The translations under genes were made by a program, and so were the position numbers. 64,000 nt of DNA from contig NZ_RXNV01000001.1 in assembly GCF_003966265.1 (NCBI RefSeq), forward strand, positions 744,001 through 808,000. Direction: 5' to 3'. This document shows, one piece after another, positions 8,894-19,448 of this stretch. The stretch's first letter is position 1. Every line of letters starts with the position of its first letter. A model generated the notes under the pieces. The model was given only the letters and a program-made list of their open reading frames with translations, was not told where the DNA came from and did not search any database. Origin of the DNA: Shewanella atlantica (GTDB taxonomy: Bacteria > Pseudomonadota > Gammaproteobacteria > Enterobacterales > Shewanellaceae).

Positions 8894-9967
8894 GTGAAAG
8901 CACGTATACAAGCAAAAAAACTAATTTTTGCGATTTTCGCTTGGGGAATTGCCATGGCGGCGTTTGTGTTTTTTCGATATGCACAAGCACCCGAGCTTCC
9001 ACAGTGGGCAACCGGCAGTGTAGATCTCGCCACGTTAGCGATCTACATGGGAATTATCTTCGGTAGTTTACATTGGATGTCTAACCTTATTGCCGATTTT
9101 AGCGCGATAAACCGACTTCCCTACATATTCTCAGTTATCTTTAAAGGCCTTTTCCTTCTGCTTGGGGCGACCACACTCGCCTACATAACCCAATTCCTGA
9201 ATATGTGGGCCATAGAAAATCACATGGCCACCTTGAGACAGATGTTGACGGCTCATATACTTTACAGTCCGTCATTTCAGGCGCTAATCATTTACTTAGT
9301 TGTTGTCAGAGTAGGTTTAGCCTTCATCGAACAGATGGCACTGTTAGTAGGACCTCGTGTATTACTCAATATTGGCCTTGGGAAGTACCATAAACCAAGA
9401 TATGAGCAGAGACTCTTCCTCTACCTGGATATGGTTGCCTCAACGACCCATGCAGAATCATTAGGCGACTATCGATTCAGCCGTTTAATACAAGACAGCT
9501 TTAGTCTCCTTGCCGATACAGTGACAAATAATGAAGCCGAAATTTATCGTTATATGGGCGATGCGGTCTTAATACATTGGCCGCTCGAAGACGGGATCCT
9601 TAAAGATAGAAGTTTCAATATCTACTATGAATTCAGTCAACAGCTCAATTGGCAACGTCAGTATTTCGAAGAGCAGTATGGTTTTGTCCCTAAATTCAAG
9701 GCCGCAGCACATTGTGGTCAAGTGGTCGCGGCCGTAGTCGGAGTTCAGAAACAGGAGATTAGTTTCTTCAGTGACGTTCTCAACACCCTGGCAAGATTAC
9801 AGGATCAATGCAACCCTCTTGGCCAGAGAATGCTTATCTCCGGAGCGTTAGAGTCCAGAATTGAGAAAGATAACAGCCAGTATATTCTGAACAACTTAGG
9901 TCCGATTAAGTTGAAGGGAAAACAACATTCTACCGATGTCTTTGGTGTTGCCCCCAGACACGGATAA
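8894..9967 (+). CDS. cyaC: Membrane-bound class III adenylate cyclase (CyaC type)
   Basis: This enzyme should make cAMP from ATP at the inner membrane. The first 160 residues hold four hydrophobic helices (about 10-28, 45-66, 73-100, 130-155). The class III cyclase domain follows: LFLYLDMVASTT with the first metal-binding Asp, IYRYMGDAVLIHW with the second (GDA), and DVLNTLARLQDQ with the Asn and Arg of the transition-state site. The architecture and the position between mutH and oxyR match CyaC of Shewanella oneidensis, the class III enzyme linked to CRP-dependent anaerobic respiration. Translation appears to start at GTG 8894, with only a weak AGGAT upstream, so the exact start is uncertain. 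A CRP-like site lies upstream. Confidence 0.88.
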   Translation: MKARIQAKKLIFAIFAWGIAMAAFVFFRYAQAPELPQWATGSVDLATLAIYMGIIFGSLHWMSNLIADFSAINRLPYIFSVIFKGLFLLLGATTLAYITQFLNMWAIENHMATLRQMLTAHILYSPSFQALIIYLVVVRVGLAFIEQMALLVGPRVLLNIGLGKYHKPRYEQRLFLYLDMVASTTHAESLGDYRFSRLIQDSFSLLADTVTNNEAEIYRYMGDAVLIHWPLEDGILKDRSFNIYYEFSQQLNWQRQYFEEQYGFVPKFKAAAHCGQVVAAVVGVQKQEISFFSDVLNTLARLQDQCNPLGQRMLISGALESRIEKDNSQYILNNLGPIKLKGKQHSTDVFGVAPRHG

Positions 9968-10042
9968 AGGGTCATATTAAAATTGAAATAGGGCTATCAG
10001 TAGCGTGTTATCACTGACGGCCTTATCTCGATTGGTAATCTA

Positions 10043-10056
10043 ATACCAATTGGTAT
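10043..10056. repeat. ATACCAATTGGTAT palindrome between cyaC and oxyR
   Basis: A perfect 14-bp palindrome lies in the convergent gap between cyaC and oxyR, just beyond the oxyR stop. It is preceded by GATTGGTAATCTA. A similar arrangement (GATTGATATTAATATTACCAATCGGTAT) occurs at 19282-19309, suggesting a small dispersed intergenic repeat family. Confidence 0.45.
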
Positions 10057-10058
10057 AA

Positions 10059-10970
10059 CTAGTCTTCTCTTCCTTCCAACAGATTTTGTATCGCTAAGCC
10101 TAAGGTCCTGAAGGTTAAAATACGGCTGGAAGTCTGACGCCAAACAAGACCAATATCCCTATAAGGCGCATCCCCAGGAGGCTGCATGACACTTAACTCT
10201 GTGTCATTTAATATTCCTGCATCGATTGCCATCTGTGGCAGAAAGGTCGTACCCAGCTTACTGTTTACCATCTGAACCAGAGTGTGCAGGCTTGTCGCCG
10301 CAAATGGGTTAACCTTGGCACTATCACCCAACTGACAGGCTGTTATAGCATGGCCGGTGATGCAGTGTTCAGCTTGAAGTAAAAAGATGCTCTCGTCCGG
10401 GAAAGATTTGAAATCTAAAGGCTCATGTAGCTCATCCGCTAACTCTTCATGTACCACAAGTTTAAACGGATCGATACCGACCTTCATGCTGTGATAACCA
10501 CTCGTGTCGACGGGTAGGGCCAGAAGCAAAAGATCCAACTCCCCTTTTCCCAGGGCATCGAGCAGGCGTTCGGTCGTGTCCTCCTTTAAGAAAAGCGTCA
10601 GTTCCGGATAGCTCTTTTGACAATGCTTGACGACTCGACTCAATAGAAATGGTGCAATAGTGGGAATACAACCCAGACGGATATCTCCCGTCATCGGCTC
10701 TCCCTGATGTTTGACCAACTCCACAAGATCATCGACATCTGTGAGTAACTTTCTGGATCTCTGGACAACTTCTTCACCAATTGCTGTGAATATGAAGGAC
10801 TTATGATCTCTTTCAATTAACTGGTGCCCTAGCTGCTCTTCCAGATTCTGAATGCCACTAGAGAGTGTCGATTGACTCACATGACAGATTTTAGCTGCCC
10901 GATTAAAGTTTTGTTCGTGATGTAAGTTAACCAAATAAAAGAGGTTTTTTAAGCTAGGTAAATGTTTCAT
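10059..10970 (-). CDS. oxyR: LysR-type peroxide sensor OxyR
   Basis: OxyR is a cytoplasmic LysR regulator that senses hydrogen peroxide through a reversible disulfide and controls catalases and peroxidases. The winged helix is at about residues 5-60 (NFNRAAKICHVSQSTLSSGIQNLEEQLG). The effector domain contains the two redox cysteines with the E. coli spacing: C203 and C212 in EHCITGHAITAC, nine residues apart like C199/C208. IPTIAPFLLSRVV and the ATSLHTLVQMV block also match OxyR. The 303-residue product uses ATG at 10970; a TTG five codons upstream is possible. The position between cyaC and hptA matches S. oneidensis OxyR. Confidence 0.93.
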   Translation of the reverse strand: MKHLPSLKNLFYLVNLHHEQNFNRAAKICHVSQSTLSSGIQNLEEQLGHQLIERDHKSFIFTAIGEEVVQRSRKLLTDVDDLVELVKHQGEPMTGDIRLGCIPTIAPFLLSRVVKHCQKSYPELTLFLKEDTTERLLDALGKGELDLLLLALPVDTSGYHSMKVGIDPFKLVVHEELADELHEPLDFKSFPDESIFLLQAEHCITGHAITACQLGDSAKVNPFAATSLHTLVQMVNSKLGTTFLPQMAIDAGILNDTELSVMQPPGDAPYRDIGLVWRQTSSRILTFRTLGLAIQNLLEGRED

Positions 10971-11291
10971 AAAATCGATTACCAACAGTAATTGTCATCA
11001 AAATATCCTATTTAACTCTACCACAAAACGAGAAGGTTAGGATTCGATTATGAGTTGATAATGTGATGCCCGCCTAAATTAAATCGATCACCCATTGATG
11101 ATGAGAGAAATGGTTTTGTACTTACTTTCAGTGATGAAGGCTGGCAGTAAGCGGTACGACGATGCCCTCCAGTGGGGATAGAGAGGCAATAAAAAAGCGC
11201 TAATGAAACTCTGTTTCATTAGCGCTTTATCACTTCTCTTTCTCTAGTAAAAATCTGCTAAGAAATACAGAAGAGAATATAGAGTCAGGCT
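10971..11291. other. Intergenic region oxyR-hptA
   Basis: Apart from the hptA terminator at 11191-11228, these 321 bases show no gene. The oxyR promoter is expected between about 10985 and 11100, but no strong boxes are evident. Confidence 0.5.
11191..11228 (-). terminator. Terminator of hptA
   Basis: A 16-bp perfect stem (11194-11209 AAAGCGCTAATGAAAC with 11213-11228) has a 3-base loop and is followed on the minus strand by a T run (plus-strand A run 11191-11196). It lies 63 bases beyond the hptA stop and is the strongest hairpin in this part of the window. Confidence 0.9.
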
Positions 11292-11657
11292 TTAAACTTT
11301 AGATTCAAGATACTGCTTAAGTTCGGCCAAATCTTGATTCGCATTATCAACAATGGCTTGTAACCAAGTATCATGCTCGGTTGCCCAGGCAGCATCTTCG
11401 CCGTGTTGAAGAAGTTGAGCAAATTGTTGAATTCGCTTCAGACCAACAGAACCTGCGGCACCTTTAAACTTATGAGCCTCGGAGCATAAAGTATCTTTGT
11501 CTTGAGCTTCCTTAGCATTAACTAAGTTTCCTACATATTCCGGCATTAGCTGCTCAAATAAGACGACACTCTTTAGCAAAGTGCCCGCACCAATTGCACT
11601 GCAGTACTGCTCTAGTGTATTAAGATCCAATATTGATTCAATCTCAGCTGTGGCCAT
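11292..11657 (-). CDS. hptA: Monodomain histidine phosphotransfer protein HptA
   Basis: The 121-residue cytoplasmic protein is a single Hpt four-helix domain. The phospho-accepting histidine is H62 in EAHKFKGAAGSVGL, the canonical H-K-x-K-G-x-x-x-x-x-G signature. In Shewanella the ArcB role is split between the ArcS kinase and this separate HptA, which phosphorylates the ArcA response regulator; length, sequence style and position beside oxyR and yhcC fit that protein. No kinase or receiver domain is fused. It has its own strong terminator and is separated from yhcC by 174 bases, so it is probably transcribed alone or as the last gene after yhcC. Confidence 0.9.
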   Translation of the reverse strand: MATAEIESILDLNTLEQYCSAIGAGTLLKSVVLFEQLMPEYVGNLVNAKEAQDKDTLCSEAHKFKGAAGSVGLKRIQQFAQLLQHGEDAAWATEHDTWLQAIVDNANQDLAELKQYLESKV

Positions 11658-11831
11658 ATTAAGGCACCTCTCAAAAATTCTGACTGTTTAAAGACTAATT
11701 TACCACATAATACCCGCTATAATTGCTGGCGCAACTAATTGAGCAATATGTCGGTGAAAACCATCATTTTTTAACCATCTTTTAACTAATGTTTAATCAA
11801 ATCTGCTATTTAACTAGCCTAATTGAATACC

Positions 11832-12773
11832 TTATTCAACTTTTAGCTTAGAAATCAAATAGCTTCCTTGTTCCCCCTTGGCTTTCAGATCATTCACTAT
11901 GGCTACAAGGCCATTCCAGCGAAATGCGCACCAATCGGGAGCAAGTAACATAGGTTTCTTTGCATAGGCTGTTACCCTATGAAAAATAATATCTTTTGGT
12001 GTGTTGCGAATCATCTCACCAACACTGTAGGCATACTCTTCCACCGTTAACAGTTTCATTCTGTCGTTGCGCCATGCTTTTGCCATGGTGCTGCCTTCGA
12101 CAATATGCAGCGGATGTAGCTTTAACCCATCTACGCCAGCCGCCAAAACGGCATTTAAACTATTCAGGTAATCTTGATGCTCTTCGCCTGGTAGGCCAAG
12201 AATAAGATGAGTACAGACCTTAATACCACGTGCGCGAGCTCGCGTGACAGTATCAATATAATCAGCCATAAGATGGCCTCTATTAATACGTTTAAGTGTT
12301 TTGTCTTTCGCAGATTGCAGACCTAGCTCCAACCACACCTCTATGCCTTTGTCTTGATATGAAGCCAGTAACTCAATCACATCGTCGGAAACACAGTCCG
12401 GTCTGGTGCCAACACAAAGCCCTACGATGTCAGGATCTTTAATCGCTTCATCGTATTTGGTTTTCAATACTCGGTATTCATCGTAGGTACTGGTATAGGC
12501 TTGAAAATAAGCGATATATTTAGAAGAGCGCCCAGCAACTCTCTCTCGACCTTGATTAAGCTGTTCTTGAATTGATAGCTCGGTGCCATGTTCGTGGTTA
12601 AAAGAGGCCACATTACAATAAGTACAACCTCCCTTTCCCAAGGTGCCATCTCTGTTTGGACAGGTAAACTTGGCATCTATGGTTAACTTTCTTAGTCTTT
12701 CACCAAATTGATTTTTACAAAAAACACCAAATGTATATACGTACTGATCCAGACCCACGAAGCACTCACTCAC
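11832..12773 (-). CDS. yhcC: Radical SAM protein, YhcC family (TIGR01212)
   Basis: The 313-residue product carries the radical SAM cysteine motif as CPNRDGTLGKGGCTYCNVASF (C-x(11)-C-x-x-C, residues about 38-53), the family's lengthened form, coordinating a 4Fe-4S cluster. Downstream blocks YFQAYTSTYDEYRVLK, VGLCVGTRPDCV, VWLELGLQSAKDKTLKRINRGH and HLILGLPGEEHQDY are typical of YhcC, and the length is close to E. coli (309). The substrate of YhcC is not established; the family is related to Elp3/oxygen-independent coproporphyrinogen oxidase-type radical enzymes. As in E. coli, the gene is adjacent to and divergent from gltB. Confidence 0.92.
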   Translation of the reverse strand: MSECFVGLDQYVYTFGVFCKNQFGERLRKLTIDAKFTCPNRDGTLGKGGCTYCNVASFNHEHGTELSIQEQLNQGRERVAGRSSKYIAYFQAYTSTYDEYRVLKTKYDEAIKDPDIVGLCVGTRPDCVSDDVIELLASYQDKGIEVWLELGLQSAKDKTLKRINRGHLMADYIDTVTRARARGIKVCTHLILGLPGEEHQDYLNSLNAVLAAGVDGLKLHPLHIVEGSTMAKAWRNDRMKLLTVEEYAYSVGEMIRNTPKDIIFHRVTAYAKKPMLLAPDWCAFRWNGLVAIVNDLKAKGEQGSYLISKLKVE

Positions 12774-13268
12774 ACCATTGAATTACACTATTCTAATCTA
12801 TTTGCCATTTGGATACCTCACGCCATATCAAAAATTGTGGATTATCTCACCTATACGCTAACCACAGGAGATAACGTGACCTATGACTCAAACACAATAA
12901 AAATCAAACAAAAATCACTTGCAACGCATAACTACTCACACGCTAAATCACAAAAACATTCACTGTACGTGCAATAAAAATCACTTTCCTAAAAATAAAT
13001 TCCGCATCAAACTCGTTACAATTAAGCAAACTCACGCAGAAACGATTCCTAAAATTCTTTTTATTCATAACGTTATACAGCCTAATTTGCAGCTTACGTA
13101 AACGTAAAGAGGCAATATTGGCGTATTAAACGGCATAAACCACTCAAGTTTTATGCAATCTTTTGGTTTGACCTTTTCCCATTCTGGCGGTAATTTGGAT
13201 CGTTCGGGTGAATATCTATACTAATTAACCCCGAGTAGTATTTAGTTTAAGTTTTAGGGAGTTTTTGT
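12774..13268. other. yhcC-gltB divergent intergenic region
   Basis: Nearly 500 AT-rich bases separate the two divergent starts. Short open frames here (for example 12708-12977 and 12919-13101) have biased, repetitive composition without homology and are not called. The gltB promoter lies at its right end. The length suggests regulatory sites for nitrogen or leucine control, but none can be named from sequence. Confidence 0.5.
13168..13222 (+). promoter_or_regulatory. Candidate gltB promoter region
   Basis: A TATACT hexamer at 13217-13222 (5 of 6 to the -10 consensus) is preceded at 16 bases by a weak TTGGAT. An upstream TTGACC (13168-13173, 5 of 6) has only TAATTT at 17 bases. Either could serve; the gltB ATG is 47 bases after TATACT with AGGGAG as ribosome-binding site. 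Confidence 0.35.
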
Positions 13269-16200
13269 ATGAGCTTATATCACCCCAGTTTCGAGCGGGA
13301 TAATTGTGGTTTTGGTCTGATAGCCCAAATGGACGGTGAGCCAAGCCATAGAATCGTAAGAACGGCAATACATGGCCTGGATCGTATGAAGCATCGTGGT
13401 GGCATCGCCGCCGATGGGCGTACGGGTGACGGATGCGGTCTGCTTATGCAACTTCCGATAAAATTCTTCGAAGCCATTGCAGCCGAAAATGATTGGCATT
13501 TAAGCCGTAAATTTGCCGTCGGTATGTTCTTCCTCAGCCAGGATGAGCTGCTCGCCGATGAAGCTAAGCTCTTATTAGAACGTGAATTAGAAAAAGAGAC
13601 TCTAAGTGTTGCAGGATGGAGAAAGGTCCCCGTTAATTCCGATGTATTGGGACCAATAGGTAAAGAGAGTCAGCCGCAGATCTTTCAGGTACTCATTAAT
13701 GCTCCCATTGGCTGGCGAGAAAAAGATCTTGAACGTCGTCTCTATATGGCAAGGCGTCGCTTAGAACAACAACTCCCCCATGATAAAGACTTCTATGTAG
13801 CCAGTTTATCTGGTCAGGTCATCGTCTATAAAGGCTTGATGATGCCTGTCGATCTCCCGGAATTTTATCTGGATCTTGCCGATATCAGACTGCAGAGCTC
13901 TATCTGTCTTTTCCATCAAAGGTTTTCTACCAATACATCACCTAAATGGCCACTGGCACAACCATTCAGATATCTAGCCCATAATGGTGAAATAAACACA
14001 ATTACCGGCAACAGGCAGTGGGCACGTGCTCGTGCATACAAGTTTACAGCCCCTCTGCTGCCAGATCTCCAGCAAGCCGCGCCTTTTGTCAACGAAAACG
14101 GCTCGGATTCCTCATCGCTCGATAACATGCTTGAAATGCTTTTGGCGGGCGGCATGGATCTATACCGAGCCATGCGCTTGCTGATACCACCAGCTTGGCA
14201 GAGTAACCCTGAGATGGATGAAGAGCTCAAAGCCTTCTACGATTTCAACTCCATGCATATGGAGCCATGGGATGGACCAGCCGGCATAGTGATGACAAAC
14301 GGACGGCACGCGGCCTGCGCCGTCGACCGAAATGGTTTACGACCATCGCGCTATGTGATCACCAAAGACAGAATACTCACCCTGGCCTCCGAAGTGGGGA
14401 TCTGGGATTATGCCCCCGATGAAGTGGTTGAGAAGGGCCGTGTTGGTCCCGGAGAGCTTCTGGTGCTCGACACCTTAAACGGTCAACTCTACTCCTCATT
14501 TGAGATTGATAACGATCTCAAACGCCGCCACCCTTACAAAGAGTGGATGGCCAAAAACAGCCGGACGTTAACCCCGGCCGAAGAGATGCCTAATGAGGAC
14601 CAGGGAGTATGTGAATTCACCGACTCCCAACTGCTGCAATATCAGAAACATTTCGGATACTCCCGTGAAGAGCTCGAACAGGTTATCTGGGTACTGGCTC
14701 AAAAAGGTGAAGAGGCGACAGGCTCCATGGGTGATGATACCCCTATGGCCGTGCTATCAAAGAAATCCCGTACCATCTATGACTATTTCAGACAGAAATT
14801 TGCTCAGGTCACTAACCCGCCAATCGATCCACTCAGAGAGAAACATGTGATGTCTCTCTCGACCTGTGTCGGGCGCGAGCAGAATCTATTCAATGAGACA
14901 ACGGGTCATGCATACCGGGTTATGTTTAACTCGCCGGTATTGCTTTTTAGCGACTTCAACCAGTTAATGGCTCTGGACTCGACCTACTATCGGGCGAATA
15001 CGGTAGATCTTAACTATGACTTAGAAGAAGGGCTTGAAAATGCCGTAAAACGCATCTGTGATGAAGCCGAGAGACTTGCTCGCACCGGCACAACCCTGCT
15101 AATTTTATCAGACAGAGCCACGGCAGGCTCCAAGCAGGTAGTCCCTGCGGCTATGGCTGTTGGCGCTGTTCAACATGTTCTGGTCAATAAGAGCCTTCGC
15201 TGCGACACCAACATCATAGTTGAAACGGCTTCGGCTCGAGACCCTCATCATTTTGCTGTTTTATTGGGCTTCGGCGCCACGGCGATCTACCCCTACTTGG
15301 CCTATGAGTCCATCTCGGCACTCGCTAAACAAAATAATGTCTCACAAACGAGTCAACTGTTACTCAACTTCCGCCACGGTATCGACAAGGGCCTGAGAAA
15401 GATCATGTCCAAGATGGGGATCAGCACTATCGCTTCCTATCGATGCTCTCAACAATTTGAGGCTATCGGTTTGGCGTCAAATGTGGTCGATTTGTGTTTC
15501 AATGGTGTAGTGAGCCGTATTGAAGGTGCGAGCTTTGAATTACTCGAACAGGATCAGGTTTTGCTTCATAAGCACGCATTCAGGGCACATCAACCACTAA
15601 GTCAGGGCGGTTTACTGAAATATGTTGAGGGTGGTGAATACCACTGCTTTAATCCTGATGTCGTCAATACCCTGCAGGCTTGCCTGAAAGACAGAGATTA
15701 CCCGGCCTATAAGCGATTTACTGAGCTGGTTGACAACAGACCCATTGCGACACTTCGGGATCTCATCGAGATAAACGGCAAGTTGGACGCGGTAGAAATT
15801 GATACCGTAGAGTCAGCCGACACGCTCTACCCCAGATTCGATAGCGCAGCTATGAGTATTGGCGCTCTCAGCCCCGAAGCCCATGAGGCCTTGGCTGTAG
15901 CCATGAACCGCCTGGGAGGTCGCTCCAATTCAGGCGAAGGCGGAGAAGATCCGGCCCGTTTCAACTCAGAACGAAACTCGGCGATTAAACAGATCGCATC
16001 AGGCAGATTCGGCGTTACCGCTCACTATCTGATGAACGCCGAAGTTCTGCAGATTAAGGTTGCACAAGGCGCAAAACCCGGTGAGGGCGGACAACTTCCG
16101 GGACATAAGGTCAGCGTTGAAATTGCAGCGCTGCGTAATGCACGTCCCGGGGTCACGCTGATCTCGCCGCCTCCACATCATGATATCTACTCGATTGAAG

Positions 16201-17717
16201 ATCTGGCGCAGCTTATCTTCGACCTTAAACAGATAAACCCCAAGGCACTCATCTCGGTCAAACTGGTATCTGAACCGGGTGTCGGCACCATCGCAACCGG
16301 TGTAGCCAAGGCTTACGCCGACATGATAACCATCTCAGGTTATGATGGCGGTACAGGAGCAAGCCCGATAACGTCGGTAAAATATGCAGGTAGCCCTTGG
16401 GAACTGGGCCTTGCAGAGGTTCACCAATCTCTGGTTCAAAATGGCCTGCGCCATAAGATCCGACTTCAGGTGGATGGTGGTTTAAAAACCGGTCGAGACG
16501 TCATTAAGGCCGCACTGTTAGGTGCCGAAAGCTTTGGTTTCGGCACAGTTCCAATGATAGCCCTGGGTTGTAAATACCTGCGGATCTGTCACCTGAACAA
16601 CTGTGCAACCGGTGTAGCGACTCAGAATGAAAAGCTCAGAAATGAGCACTATCATGGTCTGCCTGAGCGAGTCATGACCTATTTCGAATTCGTTGCCGAA
16701 GAGATCAGAGAGTGGATGGCCGCACTGGGTGTGACACAATTTGAAGACCTCGTGGGTCGAAGCGAATGGTTAGAGGCGCTCGACGGCGACACCCTTAAAC
16801 AGCAGGGGTTGGATCTCAGCCCAATATTATACACTCCGAAGATCCCAGAAGGTTCTGCCCGCACCTGGCAGGAGACAAATCCTCCATCAGATCCCGGCTT
16901 GTTAAACATCAAGCTGCTTGAAAAAACCAGAGAGGCGGTAGAACAGGGCCTTCCTATTGATGCAAGGTTCGATATCAACAACACAGATCGCTCGGTTGGC
17001 GCCGCACTTTCTGGCTTTATCGCGAAAACGGTGGGCAAGGCAGGTGCTAAGGCTCCCATCAAGCTGAAGTTTAATGGTACAGCCGGACAAAGCTTCGGTG
17101 TATGGAACAGCCCCGGTCTCGACCTCACCCTCTGTGGTGATGGCAACGACTATGTCGGTAAAGGCATGTCTGGCGGTAAGATCACCATCCATCCCCCATT
17201 AGGCAGCACATTCCAGAGCGAACGCTCCTCTATTATCGGTAATACCTGCCTCTATGGCGCATCGGGCGGTAAGCTGTTCGCAGCCGGCATAGCCGGTGAG
17301 CGCTTTGGGGTCAGAAACTCGGGAGCAACGGCAGTTGTCGAAGGGCTCGGTGACAACGGCTGTGAATATATGACCGGTGGTATTGTCGTCGTTCTGGGTA
17401 AAACAGGCGTTAACTTTGGCGCAGGTATGACGGGTGGTTTTGCTTACGTATTCGACCGTTTCGGACGATTTAACCGCCGGGTGAATACTGAACTGGTGGA
17501 TACTCAGAAATTAGTCTCCCCAATACATCAGCAACACCTGAAAGGCTTGATTGAGGAGCATGTTGCCGAAACCGGCAGCGAACATGCCAAGATGCTGTTA
17601 ACCGATTTTGAAAATTGGCTCGACTGCTTCTTGTTGGTCAAACCTAAAAGCGTTCCAGTCTCAGATCTACTAAGACTCGAGCAATCACAACCTGAACTCA
17701 AAGTGATAGCGGGGTAA
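13269..17717 (+). CDS. gltB: Glutamate synthase (NADPH) large subunit GltB
   Basis: GltB converts 2-oxoglutarate and glutamine to two glutamates in the cytoplasm, using electrons passed from GltD. The 1482 residues match E. coli (1486). The class II amidotransferase domain begins after a 12-residue propeptide, with the N-terminal nucleophile Cys13 in DNCGFGLIA. A central domain follows, then the FMN-binding barrel (SNSGEGGEDPARF, AKPGEGGQLPGHKV, SGYDGGTGASPITS). The 3Fe-4S cysteines are in CKYLRICHLNNCATG near residues 1100-1112, and a C-terminal beta-helix is rich in glycine repeats (about 1240-1450). The ATG is preceded by AGGGAG. gltD follows after six bases, so the two are one operon ending at 19252-19278. 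Confidence 0.97.
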   Translation: MSLYHPSFERDNCGFGLIAQMDGEPSHRIVRTAIHGLDRMKHRGGIAADGRTGDGCGLLMQLPIKFFEAIAAENDWHLSRKFAVGMFFLSQDELLADEAKLLLERELEKETLSVAGWRKVPVNSDVLGPIGKESQPQIFQVLINAPIGWREKDLERRLYMARRRLEQQLPHDKDFYVASLSGQVIVYKGLMMPVDLPEFYLDLADIRLQSSICLFHQRFSTNTSPKWPLAQPFRYLAHNGEINTITGNRQWARARAYKFTAPLLPDLQQAAPFVNENGSDSSSLDNMLEMLLAGGMDLYRAMRLLIPPAWQSNPEMDEELKAFYDFNSMHMEPWDGPAGIVMTNGRHAACAVDRNGLRPSRYVITKDRILTLASEVGIWDYAPDEVVEKGRVGPGELLVLDTLNGQLYSSFEIDNDLKRRHPYKEWMAKNSRTLTPAEEMPNEDQGVCEFTDSQLLQYQKHFGYSREELEQVIWVLAQKGEEATGSMGDDTPMAVLSKKSRTIYDYFRQKFAQVTNPPIDPLREKHVMSLSTCVGREQNLFNETTGHAYRVMFNSPVLLFSDFNQLMALDSTYYRANTVDLNYDLEEGLENAVKRICDEAERLARTGTTLLILSDRATAGSKQVVPAAMAVGAVQHVLVNKSLRCDTNIIVETASARDPHHFAVLLGFGATAIYPYLAYESISALAKQNNVSQTSQLLLNFRHGIDKGLRKIMSKMGISTIASYRCSQQFEAIGLASNVVDLCFNGVVSRIEGASFELLEQDQVLLHKHAFRAHQPLSQGGLLKYVEGGEYHCFNPDVVNTLQACLKDRDYPAYKRFTELVDNRPIATLRDLIEINGKLDAVEIDTVESADTLYPRFDSAAMSIGALSPEAHEALAVAMNRLGGRSNSGEGGEDPARFNSERNSAIKQIASGRFGVTAHYLMNAEVLQIKVAQGAKPGEGGQLPGHKVSVEIAALRNARPGVTLISPPPHHDIYSIEDLAQLIFDLKQINPKALISVKLVSEPGVGTIATGVAKAYADMITISGYDGGTGASPITSVKYAGSPWELGLAEVHQSLVQNGLRHKIRLQVDGGLKTGRDVIKAALLGAESFGFGTVPMIALGCKYLRICHLNNCATGVATQNEKLRNEHYHGLPERVMTYFEFVAEEIREWMAALGVTQFEDLVGRSEWLEALDGDTLKQQGLDLSPILYTPKIPEGSARTWQETNPPSDPGLLNIKLLEKTREAVEQGLPIDARFDINNTDRSVGAALSGFIAKTVGKAGAKAPIKLKFNGTAGQSFGVWNSPGLDLTLCGDGNDYVGKGMSGGKITIHPPLGSTFQSERSSIIGNTCLYGASGGKLFAAGIAGERFGVRNSGATAVVEGLGDNGCEYMTGGIVVVLGKTGVNFGAGMTGGFAYVFDRFGRFNRRVNTELVDTQKLVSPIHQQHLKGLIEEHVAETGSEHAKMLLTDFENWLDCFLLVKPKSVPVSDLLRLEQSQPELKVIAG

Positions 17718-19172
<1,455 letters not shown>

Positions 19173-19251
19173 TTTAGCAGCTTAGTTTCGAAGCTTGATT
19201 TATAAGCTCAGCTTCAAGAATAGTTCTTCAACCCTTTTACTTGTGATTTTA

Positions 19252-19278
19252 GCGCATCGAACGATGCGCCTTTTTTTT
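19252..19278 (+). terminator. Rho-independent terminator of gltBD
   Basis: GCGCATCG/CGATGCGC form an 8-bp stem (19252-19259 with 19262-19269), followed by C and eight T. It is the classical intrinsic terminator shape, 118 bases after the gltD stop. Confidence 0.9.
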
Positions 19279-19281
19279 GCC

Positions 19282-19309
19282 GATTGATATTAATATTACC
19301 AATCGGTAT
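19282..19309. repeat. Imperfect palindrome, second copy of an intergenic repeat
   Basis: GATTGATATTAA then TATTACCAATCGGTAT forms an inverted repeat (CGATTG...CAATCG) just after the gltBD terminator. It resembles the element at 10031-10056 next to oxyR. Confidence 0.4.
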
Positions 19310-19448
19310 ACATCAAACCGGCGACCAAGCCATAGCAGAACAGAAGAATATAGCTTGTATGTAAAAACGAACCAAGTGGTGCGTTTTACGTGCTAAGCTT
19401 TCATCTTAATCACAGCCTCAGCGAAACTCTACGCGTATATTCGATCCT

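Noticed and set aside
12708..13101. Two short plus-strand frames between yhcC and gltB
   Set aside because: Composition is AT-driven (Thr, His, Lys, Asn), there is no ribosome-binding site, and one overlaps yhcC.
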